From Neurospora intermedia (Eukaryota; Ascomycota; Sordariomycetes; Sordariales; Sordariaceae): a stretch of DNA of 64,000 nucleotides. Position 1 is the first letter of the stretch. Every line of letters begins with the position of its first letter. Under the pieces are notes generated by a model. The model was not told the origin of the DNA, searched no databases, and saw only the letters and a list, made by a program, of their open reading frames with translations. The DNA lies in NCBI GenBank assembly GCA_037102815.1, contig BTPP01000011.1:558001-622000 (forward strand), in the 5' to 3' direction. Positions 1 to 10,548 of this stretch are shown piece after piece. The translations under genes were made by a program, and so were the position numbers.

Positions 1-591
1 ATTAATTGCCATGTTGATTGCATTACAGCTTGACGCGCCCATCACGAGTCTTCAACCGCCGCTTCATTACCTGCTATCATTGGCATTAGTCAACGACCAG
101 AGTCCGACCGAAAACTCCGCCACTGTTTAAATCGATATGGAAAGTCGAACAGACGACGTAGAAAGGCTGGGCGACGGTAAAATTGACGGAGAGATCAACT
201 CGGGGCCATAACTTGAAGGTCCCTATAAACTTTGTACCTTGGTTGACATCTCGCCTTCAGGATAGCAACAACGAAATACATGCGACAGTGTCACGGATTA
301 GCCATCACATTTCCCCGTCTCTGGGTCAACAAGCGTTCCCGAGCTTCCCCAGATTCCCCAGAATCATTTACTTCGGACTACTACCCAACAAGCTATCCCT
401 TGGATGTGCATAAGTTGATCTCAATTAACGTATGAAAGGTTGATTGGCCAACCAGTCGGGGATATATCATTATATGGGAACTCGGATGACGGTCCCATTC
501 AGTGTTGAGGATGTTTCCCTGACATGCCTCAACTATCACAGGCTACGGTTGTGCCCAAATGGAGTGGCGAATCTTTCCAACAAGGAAAACG
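1..591. other. Upstream region, no gene recognised
   Basis: I see no supported coding region here; the short open frame at 183-413 lacks coding character. The stretch probably holds the upstream regulatory region of the GH7 gene that follows. Confidence 0.5.
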
Positions 592-598
592 TATAAAT
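592..598 (+). promoter_or_regulatory. TATA-like box of the GH7 gene
   Basis: TATAAAT lies 101 nt upstream of the GH7 start codon. Other genes in this window have a similar box 100-145 nt upstream of their starts, which supports the assignment. Confidence 0.5.
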
Positions 599-698
599 GA
601 TGGCACGCACACACCCAACATTGGACCCAGATCTACTGACCACGCCATCTGACTCCTTAACGACGTTCACACTACTACTTTCTCCCCAGGCCATCATC

Positions 699-2261
699 AT
701 GAAGGCCTATCTCGAATACCTCGTTGCGGCTTTGCCCCTTCTCGGGCTCGCCACCGCCCAGCAAGTCGGCAAGCAGACGACGGAGACGCACCCCAAGCTG
801 TCATGGAAGAAGTGTACCGGCAAGGCCAATTGCAACACCGTCAACGCCGAGGTCGTTATCGACTCCAACTGGCGCTGGCTCCACGACTCCAGCGGCAAGA
901 ACTGCTACGACGGCAACAAGTGGACCAGCGCCTGCAGCAGCGCCACCGACTGTGCGTCAAAATGCCAGCTTGATGGAGCCAACTACGGAACTACCTATGG
1001 CGCTTCGACCAGCGGTGATGCCCTCACTCTCAAGTTTGTCACCAAGCACGAATACGGCACCAACATTGGCTCGCGCTTCTACCTCATGAATGGCGCGTCC
1101 AAGTACCAGATGTTCACGCTTATGAACAACGAGTTTGCTTTCGATGTTGACCTGTCTACTGTTGAGTGCGGCTTGAACGCTGCTCTGTACTTTGTGGCTA
1201 TGGAGGAGGATGGTGGTATGGCTAGCTACTCTAGCAACAAGGCTGGTGCTAAGTACGGCACTGGAGTAAGTACCTGTGGACCACATCCTGACTGAAGAAT
1301 GGCGCTAACAGCTTCGATAGTACTGCGATGCCCAATGCGCTCGTGACCTTAAGTTCGTTGGTGGCAAGGCCAACATTGAAGGTTGGACTCCGTCCACGAA
1401 TGATGCCAACGCCGGTGTCGGTCCCTATGGTGGTTGCTGCGCTGAGATTGACGTTTGGTGAGCCCCCCTTTATCAAGAGCTCATTAAAGACGTATTTGGA
1501 CTGTCACTGACCATTGTCAAACGGAAACAGGGAGTCCAACGCACACTCGTTCGCCTTCACGCCGCACGCGTGCAAGACCAACAAGTACCACGTCTGCGAG
1601 AGGGACAACTGCGGCGGCACCTACTCCGAGGATCGCTTCGCCGGCCTCTGCGACGCCAACGGGTGCGACTACAACCCGTACCGCATGGGCAACACCGACT
1701 TCTACGGCAAGGGCAAGACCGTCGACACCAGCAAGAAGTTCACGTATGTTTCCCTTCGTTCCTCCCCCCCCCCTGTAACTCCCTTTCCACTTGTGTACCT
1801 ACTCACCCCACTAACAACCCAATAGCGTCGTCTCCCGCTTCGAAGAAAACAAACTCAGCCAATTCTTTGTCCAAAACGGACAAAAGATCGAGATCCCCGG
1901 TCCCAAATGGGACGGCATCCCATCCGACACCGCCAACATCACGCCCGAGTTCTGCAGCGCGCAGTTCCAGGCGTTTGGCGACCGCGACCGCTTTGCCGAG
2001 GTGGGCGGCTTCGCCCAGCTCAACAGCGCGCTGCGCATGCCCATGGTGCTCGTCATGTCCATCTGGGACGACCACTACGCCAACATGCTCTGGCTGGATT
2101 CCGTCTACCCGCCTGAGAAGGAGGGCCAGCCGGGTGCGGCCCGGGGTGATTGTCCGCAGAGCTCGGGGGTGCCGGCGGAGGTGGAGAGTCAGTATGCTAA
2201 TTCCAAGGTTATTTATTCGAACATTCGGTTTGGGCCGGTGGGGTCTACTGTTAATGTTTAG
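699..2261 (+). CDS. GH7 cellobiohydrolase, secreted, no carbohydrate-binding module
   Basis: Glycoside hydrolase family 7 enzyme, expected to release cellobiose processively from cellulose chain ends outside the cell. Four exons are supported: 699-1265, 1321-1457, 1531-1743 and 1826-2261. The introns have GTAAGT, GTGAGC and GTATGT donors and TAG, CAG and TAG acceptors, and the product is 450 aa. Residues 1-20 are a signal peptide ending in ATA before QQ. The catalytic motif AEIDVWE supplies E231, D233 and E236 (nucleophile, assisting Asp, acid/base). Cys-rich GH7 blocks run to the C-terminus, which ends in GSTVNV. There is no linker or CBM1, so it belongs to the single-domain group. The ATG at 699 was preferred over the in-frame ATG at 597 because it starts the signal peptide and lies downstream of the TATA box. 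It could in principle be an endoglucanase, but the length and loop sequences look like cellobiohydrolase. Confidence 0.95.
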
Positions 2262-2954
2262 GTGGTGGTGCCGAGGGGGTGGAAGTTGGGAGGTGGGAGT
2301 GGGACAGTGGGTGCGCGGATGCAGGAAGGAAGTATGGGTCGTGTGTGGGCTGAAACTCGGATATCAAGCTTGGATGGTCGATGTCAGGAAGATAGAATTT
2401 ATTTTTTTCGATTCTTTTCCACTTCCCTGAACCAACAAACTGTCTGTTTTCTGATCAGGTGCGCGCGCTCTTGAACTTGACTGCAAGCACAAGCAAACCT
2501 AACTTACCTTCTGCTACCGGCAATTGTGCAACTTGCGGAAACGCATCTAAAGGGGTTCCATCTTGCCTCATGGAAGCGGCTTCCCTTCCTTTGAATGAGA
2601 GTGCGAAAATGAGAACAAGTTGGTGGATAAAGATGGCGAGCTGAGAGTGAAAAGAAGAAAGGACGTTAAAAGTGGATAAACACAGCGTGCTGGGCACAGG
2701 GATACCCTGCGTGCGGGACAACCTAAGGAGTGGACCAACAAGCCGCAAGAAATGGAACCGGTCGGTGGTTTGTGCGCCTATGTTTGTGGTCATTTCCATA
2801 ACCAAAAACATGTGACATTACCTAACATCTGGACATAAAAGCGGGAAAAATGACACTGAGCGCAAAGCTCCTCGCGAACTTCCAGCCGCGGAAAAGAAAC
2901 AAAAAAAAAACAGGAGACGAGATGAAGAGGAATTGTGAAAAAATGCAAAAGATT
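2262..2954. other. Intergenic, no gene recognised
   Basis: This 0.7-kb stretch holds the GH7 3' untranslated region and spacer up to the tRNA gene. The open frames present are short, and none has a recognisable motif or splice signals. Confidence 0.5.
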
Positions 2955-3039
2955 TGGACGAGCTGGGAATCGAACCCAGGACCTTTCGCATGCTCAGAAA
3001 CATGCTAAGCGAACGCTCTACCAACTGAGCCACACGCCC
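2955..3039 (-). tRNA. tRNA-Ala(AGC): tRNA-Ala (anticodon AGC) with a 12-nt intron
   Basis: Read on the minus strand, the sequence starts GGGCGTG and folds as a normal tRNA: D-arm GCTC/GAGC, anticodon stem TTCGC/GCGAA with loop TTAGCAT, T-stem CTGGG/CCCAG with a TTCGATT loop, acceptor 3' strand CTCGTCC and discriminator A. The G3:U70 wobble, the main alanine identity element, is present. The acceptor has one U:U mismatch at 6:67. A 12-nt insertion lies just 3' of the anticodon, the canonical position of eukaryotic tRNA introns. The total is 85 nt, that is 73 plus 12. Its internal A and B boxes are intact. Confidence 0.95.
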
Positions 3040-3768
3040 TGTGGAACCTTATTGGTTGTTGTAGGTCTAGTTGGATTTGTGTACTATAAGTCAACTGAAC
3101 GCTTTGGAGCACTCCGCCATGTAGCTTACCACTGACGCTATAACTCATATTGTACAAGTAGTAACTAAATCAACATACAGTCTTGTTAGGTTCAACCCTT
3201 TTCTTTATATTCTGTACTATATTTATATAAACAAGAAGTACAGCACGACAAACAGTGGTAACGAAAGCGGCTACAATTCTTCTCTCTTGTAATTGTAAGG
3301 TTGGAAGTGGACCAATGAAGGTTGGAGCGAGGGATCAAGGGACAAGGGCGAATAACTCACCAACTACCCCCACTACCCCCACCACTCCACTATAACCCAG
3401 AAGCGCCACTTTCCCTCTTTGGCATGAGCGTTCAGCCCTACAAGACTCCGAACTGTCGGGTTCCACTTCACGACTTCAGTCAAAACTTAACCAAGGTACT
3501 GTACATTCCACTTAGTCTGAGAATTGGTATAAATGGCCGTATGAATGTTTTTTTCATGATTAGGTATTACGCAGTATGTGTCACAGCCTTGACTGCCATT
3601 GACTGGCCTTTGTCGATGACACATTGCTGTTCTTGTCAAGCAGATGTTCTGGGGGTTTATCATCACGTATAAAATGCATGCCTCCCGGGCCCTTTTCAGC
3701 TGATTTGTCTCGACTTGTAAGATTATTAACTTTCGACGCTTTGGAATGGAAAAGTGAGAGAACAGCCC

Positions 3769-3807
<39 letters not shown>

Positions 3808-4530
3808 ATCATGTTCACGAGAACACAATGACCCAGATGAAGGCCAGGATGAGCTTCTGCCACAGGGCAGCCTTGAACAAACAGTTGGCGGTCGGCATGT
3901 TGGCTGGGACTTGGGCATTCAAGAACAAGCGCGAGAGTATAGGGCATGCGTGCGTTGAACGAGGCGACAACGAGAACAGTTGTGGAACAGTAGGATTAGA
4001 TACAGAATGCCTTGTTCGAAAAGGTCAATATAACCAGCATAAAGTACGAAACCAGTGCGGTCTAAGACATGAGGTCTTTTAGATAGAGAAATTGGGGACT
4101 CATTATATCGAATAAGTTCAAGTTGAAGCGCGGTCCGCCAAGTAAGTCAAAGTCGACCTCGTTCGGGCGCCCGTAGTCAAAAGCCGTCCTCAAAATGACG
4201 GGAGCCAATGCGGTGAGTCCTGCCCTTCACTCTTTGTTCCAACTCCCTTCCCGTCCAGTCACCCGCATTTGTCACCCCGCTTTTGCCAGCCGGACGCACA
4301 ACCCGGACGCGCGGCTCCGAGGTCCGGATTCTCTGGTCACTCCAATTTCCACTTCTTGAGAAGCCCCTCATTTTGCATTTTCACCCTTCGCTGCCCTTTC
4401 TACCAACCCATCTTCGTCTCCTCACAACCACCCACAACCACCAGTCGTTTTGCTGTGCGGCCAAGCCCACAGAACAGTCGTATTTACTCGATTCAAACAC
4501 GCAGAGAGAACTACGGCATCAAATTCTGTG
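3040..4530. other. Intergenic, no supported gene
   Basis: Short frames are present on both strands, but none has a recognisable domain or consistent splice sites. A run of 29 A lies at 3769-3797. An ATG in good fungal context at about 4194 (after CAAA) is followed after six codons by GTGAGT. It may mark a leader exon or upstream ORF of the RNase H-like gene, but I could not extend it convincingly. Confidence 0.4.
3769..3797. repeat. A29 homopolymer tract
   Basis: An uninterrupted run of about 29 adenines followed by an A-rich imperfect tail. It creates spurious Phe- or Lys-rich open frames on the two strands. Confidence 0.9.
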
Positions 4531-5427
4531 ATGTCCAACGAACGTGAAAGAGGAAGGATCCGCGACGAGGCAGTCCCAGTAGTTGGGGACGCCGCGCAAG
4601 CGAGCAATGCTCTAAAGCGCAGAAAGAAGGGCTGTAAGTACTGGACCAGAAGCAGCTCCACCACCTGTTTCTTTTCACGATCGCTTTTCTTCGAAGTTGC
4701 CTTTACCTCGTAGGGACGATTCAGTTCACGAACTCACGCTAATAATGTCTTTGAAACAGCGCCCTACTACTTTCGCGGAGCCGTTAGAGTCGCGTCATGT
4801 ATCGACGCGGCCGTAATCGAGGCCATGGATGCGCTAGAAGTTGTATCGACAGCACAGAAGAAACAACTGTGCATCTTCGCGGACGGCTCCTTCGACCGAC
4901 CGAAGTACAACGGAGGCTACGCCATAGCCTACAATGGCTTTTCGCTTGGGCCACATACCTCAAGCGACAATCGACATGTGGCCAAAGGTTGGACAGCCAC
5001 CCGCACTGAAGACAACCATACGTGCGAAGGGCTCGCCATTGCTCAGTCCCTGAAGGAAGCAACGAAAGAGCTTACCACTCTGGAGGAACGCGTTGCTGCC
5101 AAACACATTGACACAGCCGGTACTCGAGACCCTGTAGAAGCTTCAGTGAAGATCTTCTCAGACTCACAGACAGTACTAAAAGCCATAAAGGCGGGCAAGT
5201 TCCCTCCGAAAATGAAGCACACCGGCCACGCTATCATCACTTTCTCGGAGGAGTTAAAGGAGAAGTTTCGTGGACCAAAATCCAAATTGAAGGTGGACTT
5301 AGTGGTTCACTGGATACCTGGTCACCATGGCTCATTCCCCCTACACCAGGAAGCGGACATGCTGTCCCGCAAGTGCGCCCTGGACAAACGGCCGTTTCTC
5401 CTCATAAACGAAACATACGTTCAGTAG
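4531..5427 (+). CDS. RNase H-fold domain protein (interrupted by in-frame TAG)
   Basis: Two exons, 4531-4633 and 4760-5427, joined by a 126-nt intron (GTAAGT...CAG), give 256 aa up to the first stop. The product carries an RNase H-like nuclease fold with all four candidate acidic residues in order: D76 in FADGSF, E124 in TCEGLAIA, D169 in FSDSQTV and D234 in HQEADMLSR. The segment WIPGHHGS lies just before the last Asp, as is usual in type-1 RNase H and retroelement-derived RNase H domains. The N-terminal 55 residues are basic and unrecognised. ATG 4531 is the first in-frame ATG. The frame stays open for 144 codons beyond the TAG at 5425 (separate entry). This could be a domesticated retroelement RNase H; the substrate is unknown. 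The domain call is firm, the role is not. Confidence 0.75.
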
Positions 5428-5862
5428 AATGGAGCGGATGGCGTTTACGAGGAGGTCAAAGCAGCACAGCAATACAAAGAGGAAAGGCTTCTGCGATGGC
5501 GAGAGAGGGAGCAGGAAGAGTGGGAAGAGGTCCCTGAGGCCCAGGAACATGATGTCCTGCAACAACAAGAACAGATTGCAGTCGACGAGGACCAAAATGG
5601 CCAGCCGCCACAACAAACTGGTCCACACACCCAGCAGCCAGCTCCACAACAACCGGATCAGCAGGAGTGGTACAACCAGGTCCAGGCCTACTACCATCAG
5701 TCTGCGGACTACTGGGAGCAGCTAGGTCGCTGGCAGGATTGGCAGAGAGCCCACGGGCACCAAGCGGGTCAGTGGCTATGGGATAATGGCGCGAACCAGT
5801 GGGTTTGGCAGTGGGACAACCACAGCCCTGGCGAGACTGATAACGGCCAACCGCCCACCTAA
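5428..5862 (+). other. In-frame 144-codon extension after TAG of the RNase H-like gene
   Basis: Directly after the TAG at 5425-5427 the same frame runs 144 codons to a TAA at 5860-5862 without another stop. It contains no ATG. The composition is strongly protein-like: first Glu/Arg-rich (LRWREREQEEWEE), then Gln/Pro-rich (QQTGPHTQQPAPQQP), then Trp/Gln-rich (WLWDNGANQWVWQW). I found no in-frame intron that would remove the TAG. The codon before it is CAG, so one C-to-T change of a second CAG would explain the stop. Possible explanations are a pseudogenising mutation, a strain polymorphism, a sequencing error or programmed readthrough. Without the stop the protein would be about 401 aa. Confidence 0.65.
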
Positions 5863-7598
5863 AATAGTTATTTCCGGTTCTTTGTCCTCTGTGTAGAGAA
5901 AACAGGCCTGTATGTTGGGATCATGTCTTTCAGTTCACGAATAGCTATGTGACGAGTGTCTCGGATCTTTCAGTTGTTACAGGGTGCCTAAAGCTTTGGT
6001 GTATGAAACGTTGATTCAGTGTGTGCTGCTGTCAGGATATCGTTTGGGTCTGCCGGGGGTTTGGTTAGACGTCCTAACATTATGGGCAGGTACCATTGTG
6101 CTTGTTGTGTCCTTCTTCCAATCACCCTGTCCCAAATGCGAAGCAGTAGCTGGCAACTATCAAAATCTTTACGAGCAATTGTAGCTTTCTCACCACGATG
6201 AGCTCGCCCCTCATTCGCAGCGCCAGTTGCCGCGCTGGACCACCCCATCATGCACAATTTGACGAAGAAGTTAGTAGATATGGGCAATCTATTGAAGAGA
6301 AGGGTACGAGTTGACGCCATTGACGTATACCAGCGTTTCAACGTGAGGCGAGTACAATAGAGAACTCTAGTAAGAACTCAGAATTTGAGCTTGACGCTCG
6401 ACACAACTTCAATACCCTTGCGAGGTACTCGACCAAGGGCTTCTCAGCTACGAAGCTGGATACCCAACTCCAAGTCTGTATTGGGTTGTGTGAGCGCCGA
6501 AAGGATGGTCACCAGGAAGCAATGAAAAGACGCTGTTCCCCCTTTATGGGTGGCAGCAGCGACAAAATCTAGGAGGGTAATCACGCAAGCTTGACATGCT
6601 CTCGTTCTCAGGCAAAGCGCCGAAAGGTCGAAAGGAGTCCCCTTCGAATCCGGCTTGTCGCCACTCAGCACCGAACTCATGAGGGTTCTCTAGCTGCACA
6701 TTGCCTCGGGCTTCTCGACGCCACCTTGTAACCACCTTGGAAGGCCTCAGTCATGTGGCTGGACCAGCACACCATCGGTACCATCATCATTTGACCAAGA
6801 GGTCAATTACGCAAAGCAGAAATCAGGAATCCACAGGGGAGGCTTATGTGTGTCGGTTTCAACGTTCAAGGCTACGATAATGCGTTTCGTTGGGCAGCAC
6901 AGCTGATGCATACTCTACAACACGCTCAACCGGAAAATGTGTATGCTCTTCTGATGAGTCTCAGTGCGTTTCAGGGCGTCTCTGGAGTAGGGAGGGGCTC
7001 CAAAGAGGCAACATTACACCGAGCTGGAAGATGAAGCAGCAACTGATATGACCGAGAAAGGCATACAAAAGGAACAGGCACCTCGGGCTCTCCTTTTGAT
7101 TCATTTTAGTTTACAGTCAAATCTCTCCCTTCCTCATATTTTTACTTCATCAACCGATGAGTGGTTCAATGCGCTTTCCGAACCCACATTGAAGACCCAC
7201 CCAGAACCTTTTCAGATGGCCGGGCAGTTCCAGGTTCCTTGCCATCCGCAAAAGTCCATTCACCGCTATCGATCCCAATCATGGTGGGGCAAGCTGTCGA
7301 AGTGAAGGGAGGCAGTCACCTCGGATGAGAACCTGCTCAAGCCCTCCTTCCTTGACTGCCCGACGCAGAGTTTTTCTTTCTTTTCTTTTTCCAATATTAA
7401 ACTCCCGAAAAACCTTCAACTTCTCCGTCAGGGCGCACTATTGACAGTGGAGGACAACCGGAAAACGTCAGCGCCACTCGCCGTCGATGATTTCAGCACA
7501 ATTCTTTCGAGCGCCACTCTCATAACCACCTCCAGCGTTGAAGCACGCGCAATCATCATTTCCTCGACACTCATCCGGAATCTCGACTAGCAACAACC
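5863..7598. other. Intergenic, no supported gene
   Basis: This 1.7-kb stretch has open frames up to 117 codons (minus strand, 5988-6341), but I recognise no domain, signal peptide or splice structure. The last 250 nt are CT-rich and probably form the promoter and leader of the PTH11-type gene at 7599. Confidence 0.4.
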
Positions 7599-8840
7599 AT
7601 GGACGCTCAGTCAGGCCTGACTATGCACAACTACAAACAGGACGGTCTTTTCGCAGCCATCGTTGTCGGCTTCGTGGCCTCGTCCCTTTCGACCGGCTTC
7701 CGATTTTGGGCGAGGCGAAGAACGGTCAAGGTCTGGCGGCGCGATGACTGGCTTATGCTCGCTGGACTGCTCTGGAGCTGGGGCGTCATTGCAGCCATAC
7801 TACATGGACTGACTGTCGGATTGGGTGAGGAGGCCCTCACGACAGACCACGACAAGCTTTGGCTCCCCCGAACCAATGCTGCTATGTTGATGTTTCAAAA
7901 TTGGGGTGCCTTTTGCGTCAAGGCATCCATTCTTTTTTTCAACATGAACCTTTTCAAGGGAAGAATCTCCACCAAGTTCGTGTGGACAGTCTTCGGCATA
8001 ACCTTCATCAACTCGTTTACTGGATTCTTCATTGCGTTCCTCCAGGAGATCGCCGCCTGTCCGCGAGTCGACAAGCGGTGCTTTGGCGAGTCAAAGTTTG
8101 TTGTCCCACTGACCACGGGGATCATCTCGACCTTGTGCGACATTGTCATCTATATCATGCCAATCCCGATTTTGGTCAGATTAGGGGTGAACAGAAGGAC
8201 GAAGCTCGGTCTCTGCTGTGTCTTTCTCCTCGGTCTTCTTTGCATCGCTACCAGCTTTGCACGATGGGCGGCCATGTTGCAGAACCATCCTAAGGATGAT
8301 GTTACGTTGCGTTAGTTCTCTTGTTTTCCTCCCATTACAGCCTTCAAGAGGCTATGTAGCTAACGACTTCTCCCTCCTTTAGCCAGCAGTATCGGCATCA
8401 GTCTCTGGACATTTGTCGAGTTGTCGGCGGGCATCACGTGCGGCAACCTCCCTGTCCTGGCACCGATGTTTGGTTGCGTTGGCCCACGGCGCGGAAGAGG
8501 AACCGGTCGGTCGACTCCGCATCTCGCGTCCAATTTCAACATTCCCTTTCGACCCAGTCAGCAGGCGCTGAGCCGCCCGGTTAAGAAGCAATCTCACAGA
8601 AACGCTGGAAACAAGCCTGAACAGCCCTGTTCGTCGCTGCGTAAGATGGAAACACCCTCACCTTTGCACCTTTCTTTCACTGGGAGCGACATCGAGCTGA
8701 ATGTTCTGTCGGTGCCAGCGGCAAGCGGTGCAAGCGCAACGCCAGCGGATCCGCCCCAGCCTCTGACCAGGAATTCCAGTCAAAGGTTGTCCGTTCTGGA
8801 AAGGAGGAAGGCCCGAGCCGGTTTCGAATCTCTGGAGTGA
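7599..8840 (+). CDS. PTH11-like / fungal rhodopsin-domain integral membrane protein
   Basis: Two exons, 7599-8310 and 8383-8840, joined by a 72-nt intron (GTTAGT...TTTAG), give 389 aa. Seven hydrophobic segments can be counted: around FAAIVVGFVA, WLMLAGLLW, FCVKASILFF, VWTVFGITF, DIVIYIMPIPIL, LGLCCVFLLGLL and, after the splice, ISLWTFVELSAG. The landmarks are those of the fungal rhodopsin-like (PTH11-related) family: the first cytoplasmic loop RFWARRR with a DDW following it, a conserved loop of Cys residues after TM4, and a last TM with an acidic residue followed by LPVLAPMF. There is no N-terminal CFEM domain. The roughly 120-residue tail is basic and low-complexity and probably cytoplasmic. 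PTH11-type proteins are proposed GPCR-like surface sensors in the plasma membrane; the ligand is unknown. Confidence 0.8.
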
Positions 8841-9315
8841 GGATGAGAACAACCAAATGGAAAGCAGTTTCACACTACAATGTACTGGCTGTACATGTAC
8901 AAGATCAAACAGAAGGCGAACAGCACACTGCAAGGCATGCACAGGGAAGAAGCAGATACGGACAACGGTCGATCGAGTCAAGAAGGCAACGCTCCGTTCT
9001 TCTATCCCAGCTGCTTCGGACCTGTCAACCTACCGCAGCACCCATCCACAGCAAAAGCTGCGCAACCATGTTGATGTACATCGCCGGACAGTTCGAGCCA
9101 CAGAGCTTTATGGAGATCAAGCACCCTGACTTTCGACCAGCGAGAGTCGAAACTCCTGTCAACAGCCGACCAACCCGCAAACTTCCAGACTTAAGCCCAA
9201 CATCAAACACCCTCATCACTCCATATTCTAAAGCAACGCATATCACAAACCAAAACTTCACTTCCCTCCAGTCATCATACTCACAGAACCACCTCGAGCC
9301 ACGCTATCACGACAC
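8841..9315. other. Intergenic, no supported gene
   Basis: The region lies between two convergent genes. A plus-strand open frame crosses it and runs into the antisense of the next gene, but it has no recognisable motif and I treat it as a shadow. Confidence 0.4.
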
Positions 9316-9731
9316 TTACTTCGAAGTGGTGTTGGAAGTAGTAGTGGTGGAACTGGAAGAGTCCAAGACGGACGACAAGGACGTAGCAGCCGGAGTGGTA
9401 TTTTCCCTTTCAGCGTTGCTCTGATATGGGGAGAAACTAGTGTAGCTGGACGAGGACGAGTTGCGGGTTGCTTCTGAGGTGGAGTACGAAGAGCCAGCGG
9501 TCTCGTAGCTGGTAGAAGTGGTAGAACCACTCTTGTTATCGTATTTGGTGTCGTTGCTATAAGAGGTGTTAAGTGGTTGGTTTGCAAAGACGTGTTCAAA
9601 GGGGGTTGGTTATTGGGAAGCTATGAGGGGGAAGGGAGATGTTGTTGAAGGTGGTCAAGCGACGGTCAACGACAACTGAAGTGGACAGAAAGAGAAGAGA
9701 AATGTGGTAGATGGGAAACAAACTCAGGCAT
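9316..9731 (-). CDS. Small Ser/Thr-rich protein, function unknown
   Basis: Proposed two-exon minus-strand gene: exon 1 at 9724-9731 (ATG CCT GA) and exon 2 at 9316-9556, with a 167-nt intron that begins GTTTGT and ends CTTATAG with CTTAAC as a likely branch site. The phases match and give 82 aa ending NTTSK and TAA. The product is polar, starts MPDNDTKYDN, and is rich in Ser and Thr (SSSSS, SSSSTTTTSN). It has no signal peptide or TM segment. The call rests on the open Ser/Thr-rich frame, the matching splice phases, a CATAAAAG box about 125 nt upstream and a Kozak-like AAAC before the ATG. The first exon is tiny and the donor is not the best consensus, so the start could be wrong. Confidence 0.45.
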
Positions 9732-9853
9732 GTTTGAAGTTGGAGTGGGTATTGTTGTAGGAACTGTGATTGACAAGTGTTGATATGCTTTGTTGTGCCT
9801 GTTTGGTTGTGTTGATGAGTGAGAAACAAGGAGCAAGTGCTGTCAATCTCCTG

Positions 9854-9861
9854 CTTTTATG
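9854..9861 (-). promoter_or_regulatory. TATA-like box of the small Ser/Thr-rich gene
   Basis: CATAAAAG on the minus strand, about 125 nt upstream of the proposed ATG at 9731. A CT-rich and then AAC-rich leader of fungal type follows. Confidence 0.4.
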
Positions 9862-10424
9862 TCTTTCCTGGTACTGTTGCACCGGTCACACTTTCAAGCA
9901 AGCAGCTGTCAGGAGACATAGTCCATGATCCAGTGGCCTCTGAACTGTTAAGGTGCTATGGTTGTTGCAGACACATAGTCGTCAGAGTTTGGGTTTGGCA
10001 GGGTAGGTTTGTCCTTAGTTTTCTGTTCTAGCCTGCAAGGACTGGCTGATTGCGGACTTCCGTGTTGCCAAACTCGAAGCTCCAGATGTGGAAAGATGAG
10101 GGATGGAGGTCTGACTGTCTTAAAGCCGCACTTGCGGTTGGAGGTCGGGCAGAGCAATAGTTTGTGTCATGCTCGTTCTTTGCTTTTGTGTTTTGTCAGT
10201 TCCTCCCCTACGCATCCTATGCTCTCCGCAAACATTAAAGTCTTTATGTTCAAGCAGTGTGGAAAAGATGTCAAACCAGCTTGGTCTAGATCGTCGTTGT
10301 GTCATTCTTGTCACCTGGTGGCGGCGCAGGAAGTCCAGAACCATAAGAAAAACAAACCCGGTTTCCATCATGCTGTACAATAAATGTTGGTTTGTGTCAC
10401 TTGTGTTGTTCAGCTGGGGGGCGA
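9862..10424. other. Intergenic between divergent genes, no gene recognised
   Basis: This half-kilobase lies between the divergent promoters of the small Ser/Thr-rich gene and the first of the tandem paralogues. The overlapping open frames are short and featureless. Confidence 0.4.
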
Positions 10425-10432
10425 TATAAAAG
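10425..10432 (+). promoter_or_regulatory. TATA box of paralogue 1
   Basis: TATAAAAG lies 117 nt upstream of the ATG at 10549, nearly the same spacing as for the second paralogue. Confidence 0.5.
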
Positions 10433-10548
10433 AATCAGAGCCCCGAAAGTCTAGGATCCCGAGGCTTAAGGGTTAAGCACCCAGATACCAGACCTCATTT
10501 CCCAAAGTATCACAACTCAACTAGGGGCCGATCTCTTTCGTTTTCACC

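Noticed and set aside
3487-3947. Minus-strand frames of 73 and 143 codons with a long Phe run
   Set aside because: The Phe run is the A29 homopolymer read backwards. A 23-codon frame with a hydrophobic end (3820-3900) is also present but too short and unsupported.
4194-4547. Possible leader exon MTGANA with GTGAGT donor and a 92-codon frame
   Set aside because: The start context is good, but no acceptor gives a convincing product or joins the RNase H-like frame; more likely 5' untranslated or an upstream ORF.
5363-5470. An intron that would remove the TAG at 5425
   Set aside because: The GT candidates in range (for example GTGCGC at 5373) do not give matching phase with any AG downstream, and no branch site is evident.
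8837-9424. 195-codon plus-strand frame
   Set aside because: It runs antisense to the small Ser/Thr-rich gene, has no motif, and its end is complementary to coding sequence that has better start and splice evidence.
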